Source: Bolinopsis microptera
Taxonomy: Eukaryota > Ctenophora > Tentaculata > Lobata > Bolinopsidae
Length of the DNA stretch: 64,000 nucleotides
Direction: 5' to 3'
NCBI RefSeq assembly: GCF_026151205.1
Contig: NC_087072.1
Span: forward strand, 20,674,103-20,738,102
Shown piece by piece: positions 35,710-46,447 of this stretch. Made by a program: the position numbers and the translations under genes. The first letter of the stretch is position 1. Each line of letters opens with the position of its first letter. The notes below the pieces were generated by a model that worked only from the letters and a program-made list of their open reading frames with translations, did not search any database and was not told the DNA's origin.

Positions 35710-36525
35710 CAGGAGGTGACCGGGACATGATTTTAGGCCTGACCGGGACCGGGACCGGGATACAAAATGTGACTTGACCGGGACCGGGACTGAGATTATC
35801 AATTTACCGTGACCGGGACCGGGACCAATAATTTCTGGGATTTCTATCTTACCGGGACCGGGACCAGGACCGGGACCAACAATACAATTTTTTCGGGATG
35901 ACCGGGATTTGACCGGGATGACCGGGACCAAAACTGGTATTCTCATATTGAAAGCTGCAACTTTCATTTACATTATAATTGAACAATTTGATAAGTAATA
36001 ACTAGAATATTAAATTAGAAAAAACTAGAAAAAACCCGTCAACATGGGGCATGGGCCTAATGTACTACACCAATAATGTTCATGTACTGATTACTCAAGT
36101 TCACCCTCATTCCTCAGTCAATGATCCCTAAAATTATTCAACAGTTTCATTCTCCAATTGACAATTGGGCGTAGCCCGAGTTGAAAACTTTATGTTAGTT
36201 TGCACTTATGAGTTATGTAACGATATTAGTTACCTAAACTTGTTTAGCAATTTTAAACATTGTTTTATTTGGCTCAGAGGTTGTTTAAAGATGAAATTCA
36301 CAATGAATGAAAGTAAAAACTTAAAATCACAGTGAATGAAATTATGTAAAAGATCCCGGTCAAAATCCCGGCAAATTTGAGTGATTGACCGGGACCAAGA
36401 ATCCTGAATTAACCGGGACCGGGATCATAAATAAGCATTTGACCGCGACCGGGATGAAAAATGTGACTTGACCCGGTTGACCGGGACCGGGATAACTCAA
36501 AATTGCCAATCCCGGTCACCTCCTG
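35710..36525. mobile_element. hAT-like MITE made of CCGGGAC repeats
   Basis: Ends CAGGAGGTGACCGGGA and TCCCGGTCACCTCCTG are exact inverted repeats, flanked by the 8-bp direct repeat CTTCAGAT (35702-35709 and 36526-36533). The outer parts (to about 35930, from about 36355) are GGGACC/ACCGGG minisatellite; the middle is unique AT-rich sequence. Minus-strand ORFs rich in PGPG or SRSRS are translations of the repeat, not genes. Confidence 0.88.
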
Positions 36526-37193
36526 CTTCAGATCGGGGTAATATAATGTACAAAATGATACGCTCTCGAATGCACGCTTCCTTTTCCTCACCTTCGCATC
36601 TTTGATCTTGTTAAGTAAAACACATAGTAAGGTTCCCCAGAAATGTTCTGTAAACTTGACTTTTTATTTAGGCCGGTAAAAACCCATAACTGACTGAGGT
36701 TTCGAAATACAGCCAAGAACTCAGATATGACACAATCAATTTTATGTGTATGAAACAAATTTTCAACTGTCTGGCGGCGATCAGCATGTCATACTGACTA
36801 AACTCTAATCTGTAATCGGTTTATGAAAATTACATCCCGGTTAATGAAAAGCGTAGCCTGGAGTTCCCGCTCCCAGGTAAAAATACATACATAAATGAGG
36901 ACCGCCAAGCAAGGAATGAAGAACGAAATTAAATGTTATCTAATCGATTACAAATCTTGCAGATTCCTGAAATTAAATGTAAAATGCAGCTAAACTCGTG
37001 CATCTAATAATAATATGACAATATGATAGAATTGTAATAATGCTAGCTACATGCTACGCGCGCTAAAACGATGAATCTAATCTAAATTAGTAACCATATC
37101 AACGCGCAGTAACCATAGTAACGCGCTCGATTCAATTCCAGTATATTGCGACGAGTGTTTACATCACTAAATTAGCTGTAACTTTGTGTGATT

Positions 37194-37385
37194 ATGGACG
37201 ATCGTGCTAAATTTAAGGCGCTGTGGCTAAAATCGTCCACTGAACCAACAGGTAAAATTTCAGAGAGATCGTCCCCAGCGCTCATTTTGACCTCGCGAAT
37301 GATCAGCTCGCAGTGGGGACACGATTTCAAATTAAAAGCACCAAAAAGCCGCACAAGCCGGGCAAACAAATTTGTCATGTTATAA
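37194..37385 (+). CDS. Possible 63-residue basic protein or first exon
   Basis: ATG at 37194 follows a short CpG-bearing stretch. The sequence begins MDDRAKFKALWLKSS and ends in a basic PKSRTSRANK segment. An internal AACAG|GTAAAA at about 37250 would also make a good donor, so this may be a first exon. No family recognised. Confidence 0.3.
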   Translation: MDDRAKFKALWLKSSTEPTGKISERSSPALILTSRMISSQWGHDFKLKAPKSRTSRANKFVML

Positions 37386-37693
37386 ATCCAAAAACTTAAT
37401 TACCAGCTAATAGTTAATACGTGAACAATAAAATTTATTTAATATTTTCTCCAAAATCAAAGGAAAAAGTGCGAACAAATTGCAATGTTCATTTGCATTT
37501 TGTAAAAATAATATTTCCTTTTATTTAGAATAAAAAGAAAATTTGGGACTTTGTATTTATTTAAAGTGATTCTAAAAGGTGCAAAGTATAACAATTATAT
37601 TTTTTTACCGGAATTACATCCAATTTGATACGTATTATATATATTATATTGTATATAAAATATATTTACAACTTGTAATTGCTTAATTCTGCA

Positions 37694-37779
37694 CTTAACG
37701 GGTGATACTTGTAAAATATTTGTTCCAATTATTAGGACCGAGTCCAACTCGGTGCGTGTCTTGGTAGGTTGTAAACTTG
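37694..37779 (+). repeat. Dispersed double-hairpin repeat, copy 4
   Basis: TTAACGGGTGATACTTG, then the perfect hairpin CCGAGTCCAACTCGG, then GGTAGGTTGTAAACTTGT. It adjoins GCGCGATGCG / CCGCGCCGCGC sequence like that near copies 1 and 2. Confidence 0.7.
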
Positions 37780-37909
37780 TAGCGCGATGCGTTACTGTGC
37801 CGCGCCGCGCACTCAATGAGGCTTCTCACAGCGATCTCTAGATCGGCGAGATGCGCTACTGTGCCGCGCCGAGCTGAGATGAATTGACATCGTCAATTAA
37901 GTTGTATTA

Positions 37910-38030
37910 AGCCAATCAGAGTACTGGAATCTGCAAAGTTAAAGTTGCAAACTTTTGAACGGCCAAAATTGACACTTTTCTGGAGATTTGTAGATAACTC
38001 CAAATTTACGTTGTTTTAAATGTTCCCCCT

Positions 38031-38072
<42 letters not shown>

Positions 38073-38168
38073 AACGTTACTTTTACAAGACGAACATGTT
38101 GCAAAAAACCGGAAATCTCTAACTCTTTTACTTTCAAAGTTAGGCCTCATCCAGTAAGGTTTTTTGGG
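37910..38168. repeat. Poly-G-bearing repeat, copy A (41 G)
   Basis: From AGCCAATCAGAGTACTGG to AGTAAGGTTTTTTGGG. Near-identical to copy B at 39265 except for the G tract at 38031-38071, which is 41 uninterrupted guanines. Confidence 0.95.
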
Positions 38169-39264
38169 TGCAGCTGAGCGACGCCGAGTAGGGTATTTTG
38201 GCCGTTCTAACTTAAGACTTTTAAGAATTAAAGCAGCTGTATTGATCCTCCAAACTTACAACTTTTAAGAACTAGAATTGGTCGTATTTTGCCGTTAAAA
38301 TACAGCTTATACTGTTTTATTTCATGATTGGGTCGTAATTCAAAAGCCAATTTGACAAGAAGTGGGGCTCCACGGCTCACTTAACATCACTTATCGCTCA
38401 GTTGAAGCGACCTTGTCTAGCGACCATGGACAGCAGGTATATGTAAGTAGTGCGCCATCGACAGTGAGCCGCGCGTGCCGACTGTAGGATGGTTTTTTAG
38501 CGCTAATTTCGGCCAGCACAATTTTCTTCAAACAAATAAATAGTAAGTATCCTTCCCGACCTCCGATTGCAACAAAAATTGGTAAACTTACTCATAGACT
38601 TACGTACAAGGAAGGTGTCCGAAAAGTTTAAAGCATATCCAACCATCAGACATTATGTTACAGCTAAAAGCAGTGTATTTTGCCCCATTTTGATTACTAT
38701 ATCAACTCCGATATCCACCAAATTTTTCGGACAGTTGTAAAAGCCCTATTGGAAGTTCGTCGCCAATTTTCAGAATGATATCATTCAAGGAACTGAAGAT
38801 ATATCTAAATAGTACGACAAAAATCAACGAATTTGGTCAAATTAGGTCAAATTAGGCGACTTTTACAGCTAATTTTGCTCCAAAAGCCGCGCACCATCAA
38901 ATATGGCACTTGAGCGAAACTCACTGATCTTTCCAAAAAGGTATAACAAATTTGGTATTGTGAAAATTCTCACAGTCTTTATAGAAAACAATGGTACAAA
39001 AATTTTTTAAATCCGAGCAAGTTTATTTTATGGTGCACCCCCTAGTATATGATCCGAAATACGAAGTATCCTTGTGTTTGGCATGTAGTAGCCCTAATTG
39101 GGTACTTCGTCATCAGCTATGATACCCAGCAAAAGTTACTGGCTGGTGGTGGTACTAGAGGTGGTTTAATTTAAACAGACGGCTAGACCTCGCGCGCGAC
39201 ATTAAGCATGATTTGCACGCGTGGCGCATTCCAATCTTCAAGTAGCCAGCACGTGACACAATTC
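38169..39264. other. Unique sequence between the two poly-G repeats
   Basis: No coding frame of note. If the flanking repeats were LTRs this would be the body of a very small non-autonomous element, but no primer-binding site or polypurine tract was recognised. Confidence 0.4.
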
Positions 39265-39507
39265 AGCCAATCAGAGTACTGGAATCTGCAAAGTTAAAGT
39301 TGCAAACTTTTGAACGGCCAAAATTGACACTTTTCTGGAGATTTGTAGATAACTCCAAATTTACGTTGTTTTAAATGTTACCCCTGGGGGGGGGGGGGGG
39401 GGGGGGGGAAACGTTACTTTTACAAGACGAACATGTTGCAAAAAACCGGAAATCTCTAACTCTTTTACTTTCAAAGTTAGGCCTCATCCAGTAAGGTTTT
39501 CTGGGCG
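39265..39507. repeat. Poly-G-bearing repeat, copy B (23 G)
   Basis: Same orientation as copy A; G tract at 39386-39408 is 23 long. Confidence 0.95.
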
Positions 39508-40364
39508 TACTGTCCGAAATTGAATGGGGAAATTAAATGGTATGGCATAAGAATGATCGTTTAAGATCAGTTTTGAGATTGCTCTAAACAAAGCCCTTTT
39601 ATTTCGCTTGCGGTAGCGTGCGACCGCCGAAACAATTACGCGTCACGCGCGCAGTACGCGTAGACGCATGGCTAGGACTATGTAGAGTTTTGAGACACAT
39701 TGACAAATAAAAAGCTACTACGCGCGCTATTAAATTACACTTTTGATGGAGAAATGAGAAAATTGTGTTTTGAGCCTGTTATTCTCTTTCAAAAGTATTC
39801 CGAATGATTTGTTTAACTAGTGTTAAGTCATAAACCTACATAAGGAATATTGAATTGGCTGTGTATAAGATAGGATGATGATTAATAACTATACACTCGA
39901 CTGTCACGTGACTTTTCCAACCCGTTCTCCAGCTGGCCCTGAACGACTATTCAAAAATCTATTCACCATTTAATCTGATCCAAACCCTAACCAATCTTAA
40001 CAAAAGCATATACTGAAACCCTAACTCTAACTAAAAATTATACCAACTTTCGTATATACGGTCATATCACGTGATCGAGATATTTTTTCGCCAATATCTT
40101 GCCAGCTAGTGGAACATTTTTACCCTTTGTCATGGTGGTGAATTGGAATCAGCGTTCAAAAATAAATCAAGTTGCTTTGAAAAAGTTGCTTAGAAAAATC
40201 TCGAAGATCGAGTATTAAGTTAAAAGTAATGTAGCACACTCGTATCAGATACACATGTCGAAAATGCGCTTCTATGTTTCATTATAAAAACTGTATACAA
40301 AATACAGTGACAGCATACTATGCGATTGTTTTTAAATACGATTGAGATCGTTCGTTATCAGTAA

Positions 40365-40737
40365 GGCGCACGTTATACTTATATCTCCGCCAAAAGCACA
40401 TCCAATTTGATACGTATGACATATGTTATAACTTCATTGGTTGTGCGCTAAGTTGGCGTTTCTAGACCAAAATTGAACGGGGAATCGCTTAAGATCACTT
40501 TCGAGGTACCTTGACAAAAGCTTCTCACGCTATTGTGCTTTTTATGGAGAAATACGTCAGTTGCGTTTTTGAGCTTGTTATTCTCTTACAAAAGTATTCC
40601 AAGTGATTTGTATAAGTGCATATATTGACTCTGAATACATTACAAAATGATTTTCCTCGATTCATGAAGTTTAAAAGAAGTTACAGCAATGCGTGCAATT
40701 TGGGGAGTGTGCTTTTGGCGGAGATATAAACTGCGCC
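40365..40737. mobile_element. 373-bp MULE-like MITE
   Basis: TIRs TTATATCTCCGCCAAAAGCAC and GTGCTTTTGGCGGAGATATAA with outer GGCGCA / TGCGCC, flanked by the 9-bp direct repeat TATCAGTAA (40356-40364, 40738-40746). A 9-bp duplication and GG start fit Mutator-like elements. Internal sequence is related to 39520-39840, suggesting a second, degraded copy there. Confidence 0.85.
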
Positions 40738-41137
40738 TATCAGTAATAATTCCAAACTTTTACAGTTACTTTGTTTTTTAATGTTTACCAATTTCAACGA
40801 TATCGGGTAAATGAAATGAGACAGTTACTGCATCTGAAACATATTCTTGACCCTTTAGCGTCACCACACAGCTGAAGTTACATACTGTCATTGAACTTTA
40901 TATATTATTTACTTTGCATGATTCAATATCGAGTTTATAATTGATTTCTTAATGATTCAACGAATTGGAATTGATTCTTATTACTAATTTCAATTTAAAT
41001 TGAGTTGATCAGTTTAAATTGAATTGAAAGCATCCATCTGTTAATAATTAAATAATTTGGAAGTGTTCTAACAAGTACTGTAATTCTGTTCAATGCTTCA
41101 ATAGATTACTTACATGTAGCTACCATCTATCACTTCC

Positions 41138-41899
41138 TTGCCAAGTCCTAGTTCGAACAAGGATTCTTTGCCTTTGCCTTTCTTACACTTGCCTCTAATA
41201 CCATTCTCTATTTTACAAATCTGTACATTCAATGAAACTAATAAATCAATGAAACTAATAAATCAATGTTTTAGCTCATTTTACAAAGTCAAATATTTAA
41301 AACAATTAAAATTGTATAGTGCTCAATTTGTAAATGACTAGTTGATCTTTGCTATTGGAAGGTTGTCAAGGACTGGCAGCTAGCGGGGCAAGGAATGCAC
41401 GGGCTTAGGGGCTTTTGTGCACACCAGAACACTAGCTCGGTAGATTTTTGGAAACTAGAAGGACTGAAAACTAAAATTGTTTTTGATGGAGGCTGAGGCA
41501 TGTTTTTGAGAGGGACGGTATAATAGCTTGTGGTAACAACTGGCCTTTACTTTAATAGGATGAAGTTTTAGTTTTAGGACAGGAAGAAGGCATTAAGAAG
41601 ATTTGCTCTTTGTTTACAAGGCAGAATATAAGCAATGTTGGTTATAATATGTATCAATATCTAGATCTTCGTTTATCAATTTTCACTAAATGGGTTTAAA
41701 ATTTTAATAGGGAGGGAAATTCATCAACTTTATTAAGTACCTATCAAAAATAAATCTTATATCAATGTAATATATTAAAAATCATAATCCTAAGTCTAAT
41801 AATAAATCTGTTAAAAACACTTTCTCACTACACTGCGCTCACACACGTTAGTAAGACAAAGGAAAATGCACACCCAGCTAATTTTCAATTTCAAGATAA
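41138..41899. other. LINE 3' flank, no gene
   Basis: AT-rich; probably includes the 3' UTR of the minus-strand LINE. Nothing else recognised. Confidence 0.4.
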
Positions 41900-44016
41900 T
41901 CATTTTGGATGTGTGGACCCTAGGGTAGACTTAATGTCAAAATTTAGATTAGAGCATTCGAAATCTTTGTTTGTCCAATCAAGATCAGCATGGTTATGCT
42001 GGTTGACGAGCAGTGATTGCTTCATCCTAGACTCCAGGCAGGCCACACTTAGACAGTAGTCACGTATACCAAGCTTAGGCACAATTACGTTCCAAATACG
42101 AGTCGTTCTGCTATTGAAGTTGTCAGGGGGGTCTGCTTGGCTTAGTATAAGGGTGGGTTTCCTACTTGAGCAGGTGAAATTTTCATGGAGGGAAATCGGA
42201 GCACGGAATTTCATGATTTTATAGAGCTCAAGGAAACAATGGTAAGTGTACAGGTTTTGGACGGCAAGTATTCCGTGTTCCTTGAACAAAGGTTTCGTGT
42301 GCTCTTTCAAGAAAAATTTTTTGTTCAGATTTTGGTTGCCAAACGGTCGAGCACGAGCACAGGTCTTAAATTTATCTAGGTATGCCTCCCTGTCGCCAAA
42401 CAGTACCCTGAGACAATATTTTTGTGCTTTGAATACAGAACTTATACGAGTTTTGGCTGCCCCACCCCAAACCGTGATACAATAGGAGAGGTGTGATTCA
42501 AATAGAGTGTAATACAACTGGCGGTGTAAGAAATCTGGGAGGGAGCAGCGTAGGCGGCAGAGAGTTGATGTTGCATGGCTGAGAGAACGCCTAAGTGATT
42601 TTATATGTTCTTCCCAGGTTAGCTTTTCATCGATGACGACTCCCAGAAACTTAGCAGATGCAACTTGTTTTATTGGAAAGTTATCAATGGTTAGAGTATA
42701 TTCAGAATTATTGTCAGTCTGGGAGGACGATGCTGGTTTAAAGTGAATGAAACAGCATTTAGACAAGTTGACATGGAGTTTGTTTGCTCGCATGTAGGAA
42801 TATAAACTAGCTAAAAGAGAATTACCACGCATATATGCCTCCTTTTTAGATTTCCCAGTCACAAATATATTGGTGTCATCAGCGAAGGTGACAAATGATC
42901 CCAAACTGGAGCTGTTGGCGATATCATTAATATATAGGAGAAATAAGAGAGGTCCAAGAATCGAACCCTGAGGGACTCCAAACTGTATTTTCAAGGCGTC
43001 AGATTTCTCACCAACAACTTCAGTATATTGTGATCTATTTGTTAAGTAACTTTTTATAAGATCATTTGCCACCCCACGTATCCCATAGCCCTGTAATTTG
43101 ACAAGTAATGTACCATGATCTATTGTATCAAAAGCTTTGCTAAGGTCTATGAATATGCCTAAGACATGATGCTTAAGTTTTAGAGATTCAGTTATAAGGT
43201 TTACTGAGTGATTAACTGCATGTGAAGTAGAGTGTGACTGCCTGAAGCCAAATTGTGTTTTAGATATTATACCCTGTGAGCTAGCAAACGAATATATTCT
43301 TGAGTAAATGATCTTTTCAAAGATTTTACCAAATATAGAGAGAGTAGAGATTGGGCGGTAGTTTTCTATCTCTTCAGGGTTTCCCTTCTTAAATACAGGA
43401 GTTATTCTACCAGTCTTTAGAACGTCGGGGAACGTGCCATTAGACATTAAGATGTTGATGTATCGACTAAGGATCGGTGTAATTACGTGAGATGATCTTT
43501 TGATTACACTAACAGGAATATCACTTGCTTTTCCATTTTCAAATCCTTTTATTATTTCCGTTATCTCATAAGGTGTACAGTCTTCTAACATAATCGATTT
43601 TTCATTAGTCTTTCCAAGGAAATCATAGAATGTTTTTATAGGGAGAATTGGTAAACCAGAGGCCTCACTGCTACTAAGTGTTTCATTGAGCTTAGGGGCA
43701 ATAGAAACAAAGTAAGAGTTGAATCCATTGGCTATGACTCTACGATTCATGATTCGTTCGTTGTTTATGATAAAGGGAGGCTTAGTTTGCTTCTTTTTCT
43801 TGCCCCTGAGCTCATTGATTATCTGCCACATTTTTTTGCTGTTTTCTATATTTTTATGGATTTCATTGCAGTAGTACGATCGTTTGGCGACCTTGATAAT
43901 ACTTTTAAGCATTCTTCGGTAGTCACTGAAGACTTTATAGAGCAGTACATTACCCTCAGGGTTTCTATTTGTTACAGGGTTTCTATTTGTTACAGTGCAG
44001 TTTCTATTTGTTACAG
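41900..44016 (-). CDS. LINE reverse transcriptase ORF, 5'-truncated
   Basis: An intact 670-codon frame from an internal ATG at 43912, open further upstream to beyond 44016. Blocks in order: YYCNEIHKN and the GRITPVFKKGNP/NYRPIS region, QFGFRQSHSTSHAV, motif A GIFIDLSKAFDTIDH, motif B GVPQGSILGPLLFLLYINDI, motif C FADDTNIF, motif D KFLGVVIDEKLTW, then the C-terminal thumb/connection region to a stop at 41900. The polymerase is complete and undamaged, indicating a young insertion. The upstream endonuclease domain is absent. CR1/Jockey-like; closely related in layout to the copy at 26.1 kb. Inserted immediately downstream of an Ig-gene exon. Confidence 0.9.
43959..44016 (-). repeat. In-frame 18-bp minisatellite (VTNRNP) at the LINE 5' edge
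   Basis: Three units of TTTCTATTTGTTACA plus GGG or GTGCAG. On the minus strand it stays in the reverse transcriptase frame and encodes repeated TNRN. Confidence 0.85.
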
Positions 44017-44143
44017 TTCTTTTTGGTAACCTTCTGCAAGATTTATTGATATCAATATAACAAAGGGGGTGAACTGTTAATAGGATGAAAGTATAGAATT
44101 AGTACAACATAGTACATAGTATACAAGCATTCTTAGTTCTTAC

Positions 44144-45898
44144 CGAGTCATCTGTAGTTTTGACTTTGAAATAAATTGTGCATCCTTTTTGGCCTTTCTT
44201 GCAAGTAGGACTGACTTCGACTCTGGGAATCACTGGTGTTTCAGCTTCTCCTTTAGTATCACTGATCGAAACTCTGGAAATAGCTGGTGTTTCAACTTCT
44301 CCTTTAGTATCAGTGAGCGAAACTCTGGAAATAGCTGGTATTTCAACTTCTCCTTTAGTATCAGTGAGCGAAACTCTGGAAATAGCTGGTGTTTCAACTT
44401 CTACTTTAAAGTCTGCAAAATCTGTTTTGCCATTCTTTCCAGCTTGACAGGAATAAGTTCCAGCATCAGATGCATCCGCATCAAGCAATTTTAACACCAA
44501 CCTGAATAAATAATTGAATGATGTTTGAGCCATGTACTTTTCATAACATAAATAAAATGTCAAAATTGTAAACCGTTATTTATTTCTGGCTGTTCTAACC
44601 TGTCCTCTGAAATTCTTGTCCTCATAAATCCCTCTAGAGTTACTGGAACCCCATCTTTTGACCATGTAATATCCTTTTTCAAGAATCCACTCATATCAAT
44701 TTCACATGCTAAAGTTATAGTTTCTCCTTTTTCAACTGTCACATCAGAATTTGCTGCCTGTTGTTATGTTATTATTGTAACAATAATGTGAGTAATGTTA
44801 TATAATTGATTTGTAAATCCATTATTTCAATTAATTGATTTACTTGTTTGGGGTTAAATGAGGAAGCAATTCTGGGTCCAAAGATTGAAATTTGGGCAGT
44901 TTACTTTGTAGATAAGTTTACAGTTTGAACAAGTAACTATGTTTTTAACCTTGTTTTCAAGTTTGGCAGTCTACCCTTTTCTCAATCTCCAACTTTAAAA
45001 TTATACGAATTCCCTTGTTGTGCAAGAACATTTTGAAATGCTTGCACTAATTGACCCATTTGTAATGCACTAAAGCAGATGAAGTTTCTCCTAATCGTAG
45101 CTTCTCGAAATCGTGCATATATTTATTATTTAAAAATACTTTAAATGTAAAACGATTTAAGAAGATATGTAATTAAAAAGAAGTACTTACACCAAATGTA
45201 TGTCCTGTTTCTTCAGATTGGCACTCTAAACCTGTAAGAGTTTTCCTTTATTAATTTCTGTGTCTGATGCCCACTTTTATCTAAAATCATAACACATTTT
45301 CACTGCTGTCTAGAAGTTAGACTCATTTAATCTGTTTAAATTGACCTTGTCAAAAGGTAAAGTTGCTCATAAAATGTCTACAAAATAAAACACATACCTG
45401 TGCCAACTACGCCCCACCATATGTTTGCAGTCCCTCCTTTAGGAGCATCCCAGTAGACAGCTCCCTCTTCAGGATAATACCACATATTAAACTTCCTGTG
45501 GTCAGGGAAGTTGACCCAGCCTGTTTGTGGGTACACACTCTCGTTTATCTGTCCGTACGCACTAGGACGGTTATAAGGGGTTGCCAGTCCACCGTTAGTT
45601 GCCCGTTGCCCCCCTTGATGATGTTCACCCAGCTTATAGGTTTGAAGGCTTTATCAATTGGTGTTGGGGTATTCAGCCCTGAGATAAGATTGGAATGTTT
45701 GACTTGTGATATAGATTGTAAGGACATCAATATTCATCAATTTAAATGTTGAATTGTTTAAGTAGAAAGGATAGTTATTTTTGGGTTTTTCCTCATGTTG
45801 ATTTAAGGTTAGTGTCTACCTGCTCCATAAAATAACAAAGCGATTAATGCCAATTGCACTGACAATACCAGGATCGTACTGATTAAAATACATAGCGT
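44144..45898 (-). CDS. Membrane/secreted Ig-domain protein with 17-residue repeats; one frame break
   Basis: Phase-consistent exons: 45820..45898 (hydrophobic LCILISTILVLSVQLALIA, signal or anchor), 45398..45678, 45191..45231, 44600..44757 and 44144..44501. The last two form an Ig domain: LACEIDMSG with first Cys, ITWSKDGVPV with the Trp, then DAGTYSCQAG with second Cys. Four copies of VETPAISRVSLTDTKGE follow, then a CKKGQKGC segment and a GTAAGA donor, so more exons follow; the LINE at 44.0 kb lies there. Exon 45398..45678 reads ISWVNIIKGG at its start and WYYPEEGAVYWDAP at its end in different frames, explained by one missing G in the GGGGGG run at about 45612-45617. The first ATG exon is not found. 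Divergent from MKS1. Confidence 0.7.
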
Positions 45899-46447
45899 CT
45901 GTGAAGAATCAATAACGACAAAGACCTTCAGCTCGTGGGAAAATAGCTAATCGTGTGGGCTTTTGAATTAGTTTCAAATTCTGCAAGCTTCGATGCATAT
46001 GGAATGAGATCGGCAATAAACATTGAAACTACAATTTTCTGTTTGTCAGAGCGGCTCTCTCTACCAGATATGAAGTGAATATTAATAACAATACAGTGTA
46101 ATATGATAGACTATTATAAATGACAATATATAATTGCTTAACTAACATAATCAATGTAATCAAAGAAGAGAGTTAACGTAGCAACTGAAGACATGTATTC
46201 TAGATCATTATTCATCAGCAGATTGCAATCAAGTCACTTTAGCTCTGTTGTTGTAACAATGAATATTATATTAATTTATACATGGCCATGGATCATGTAT
46301 AATACTTCATTTTTGTGTCTATCCTGAGTATCCACTGTACATTATTGTTCCATAATCACTCAACCTAAACCCAAGGACCCCTATTATCATCCCAACAATC
46401 CTTAAGAAATCCCCAACCAAAAAATGATTATAACAAACTCTTTTAGG
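45899..46447. promoter_or_regulatory. Shared divergent upstream region of the Ig gene and MKS1
   Basis: About 550 bp lies between the outermost found exons of two genes that are transcribed away from each other. It may still hold the first Ig exon; an ATG TCT TCA start with a phase-0 GTTAAC donor at about 46194-46177 would fit. No core promoter element identified. Confidence 0.4.

Noticed and set aside
35704-36591. Minus-strand ORFs rich in PGPG and SRSRS
   Set aside because: Direct translation of the CCGGGAC minisatellite in the hAT-like MITE.
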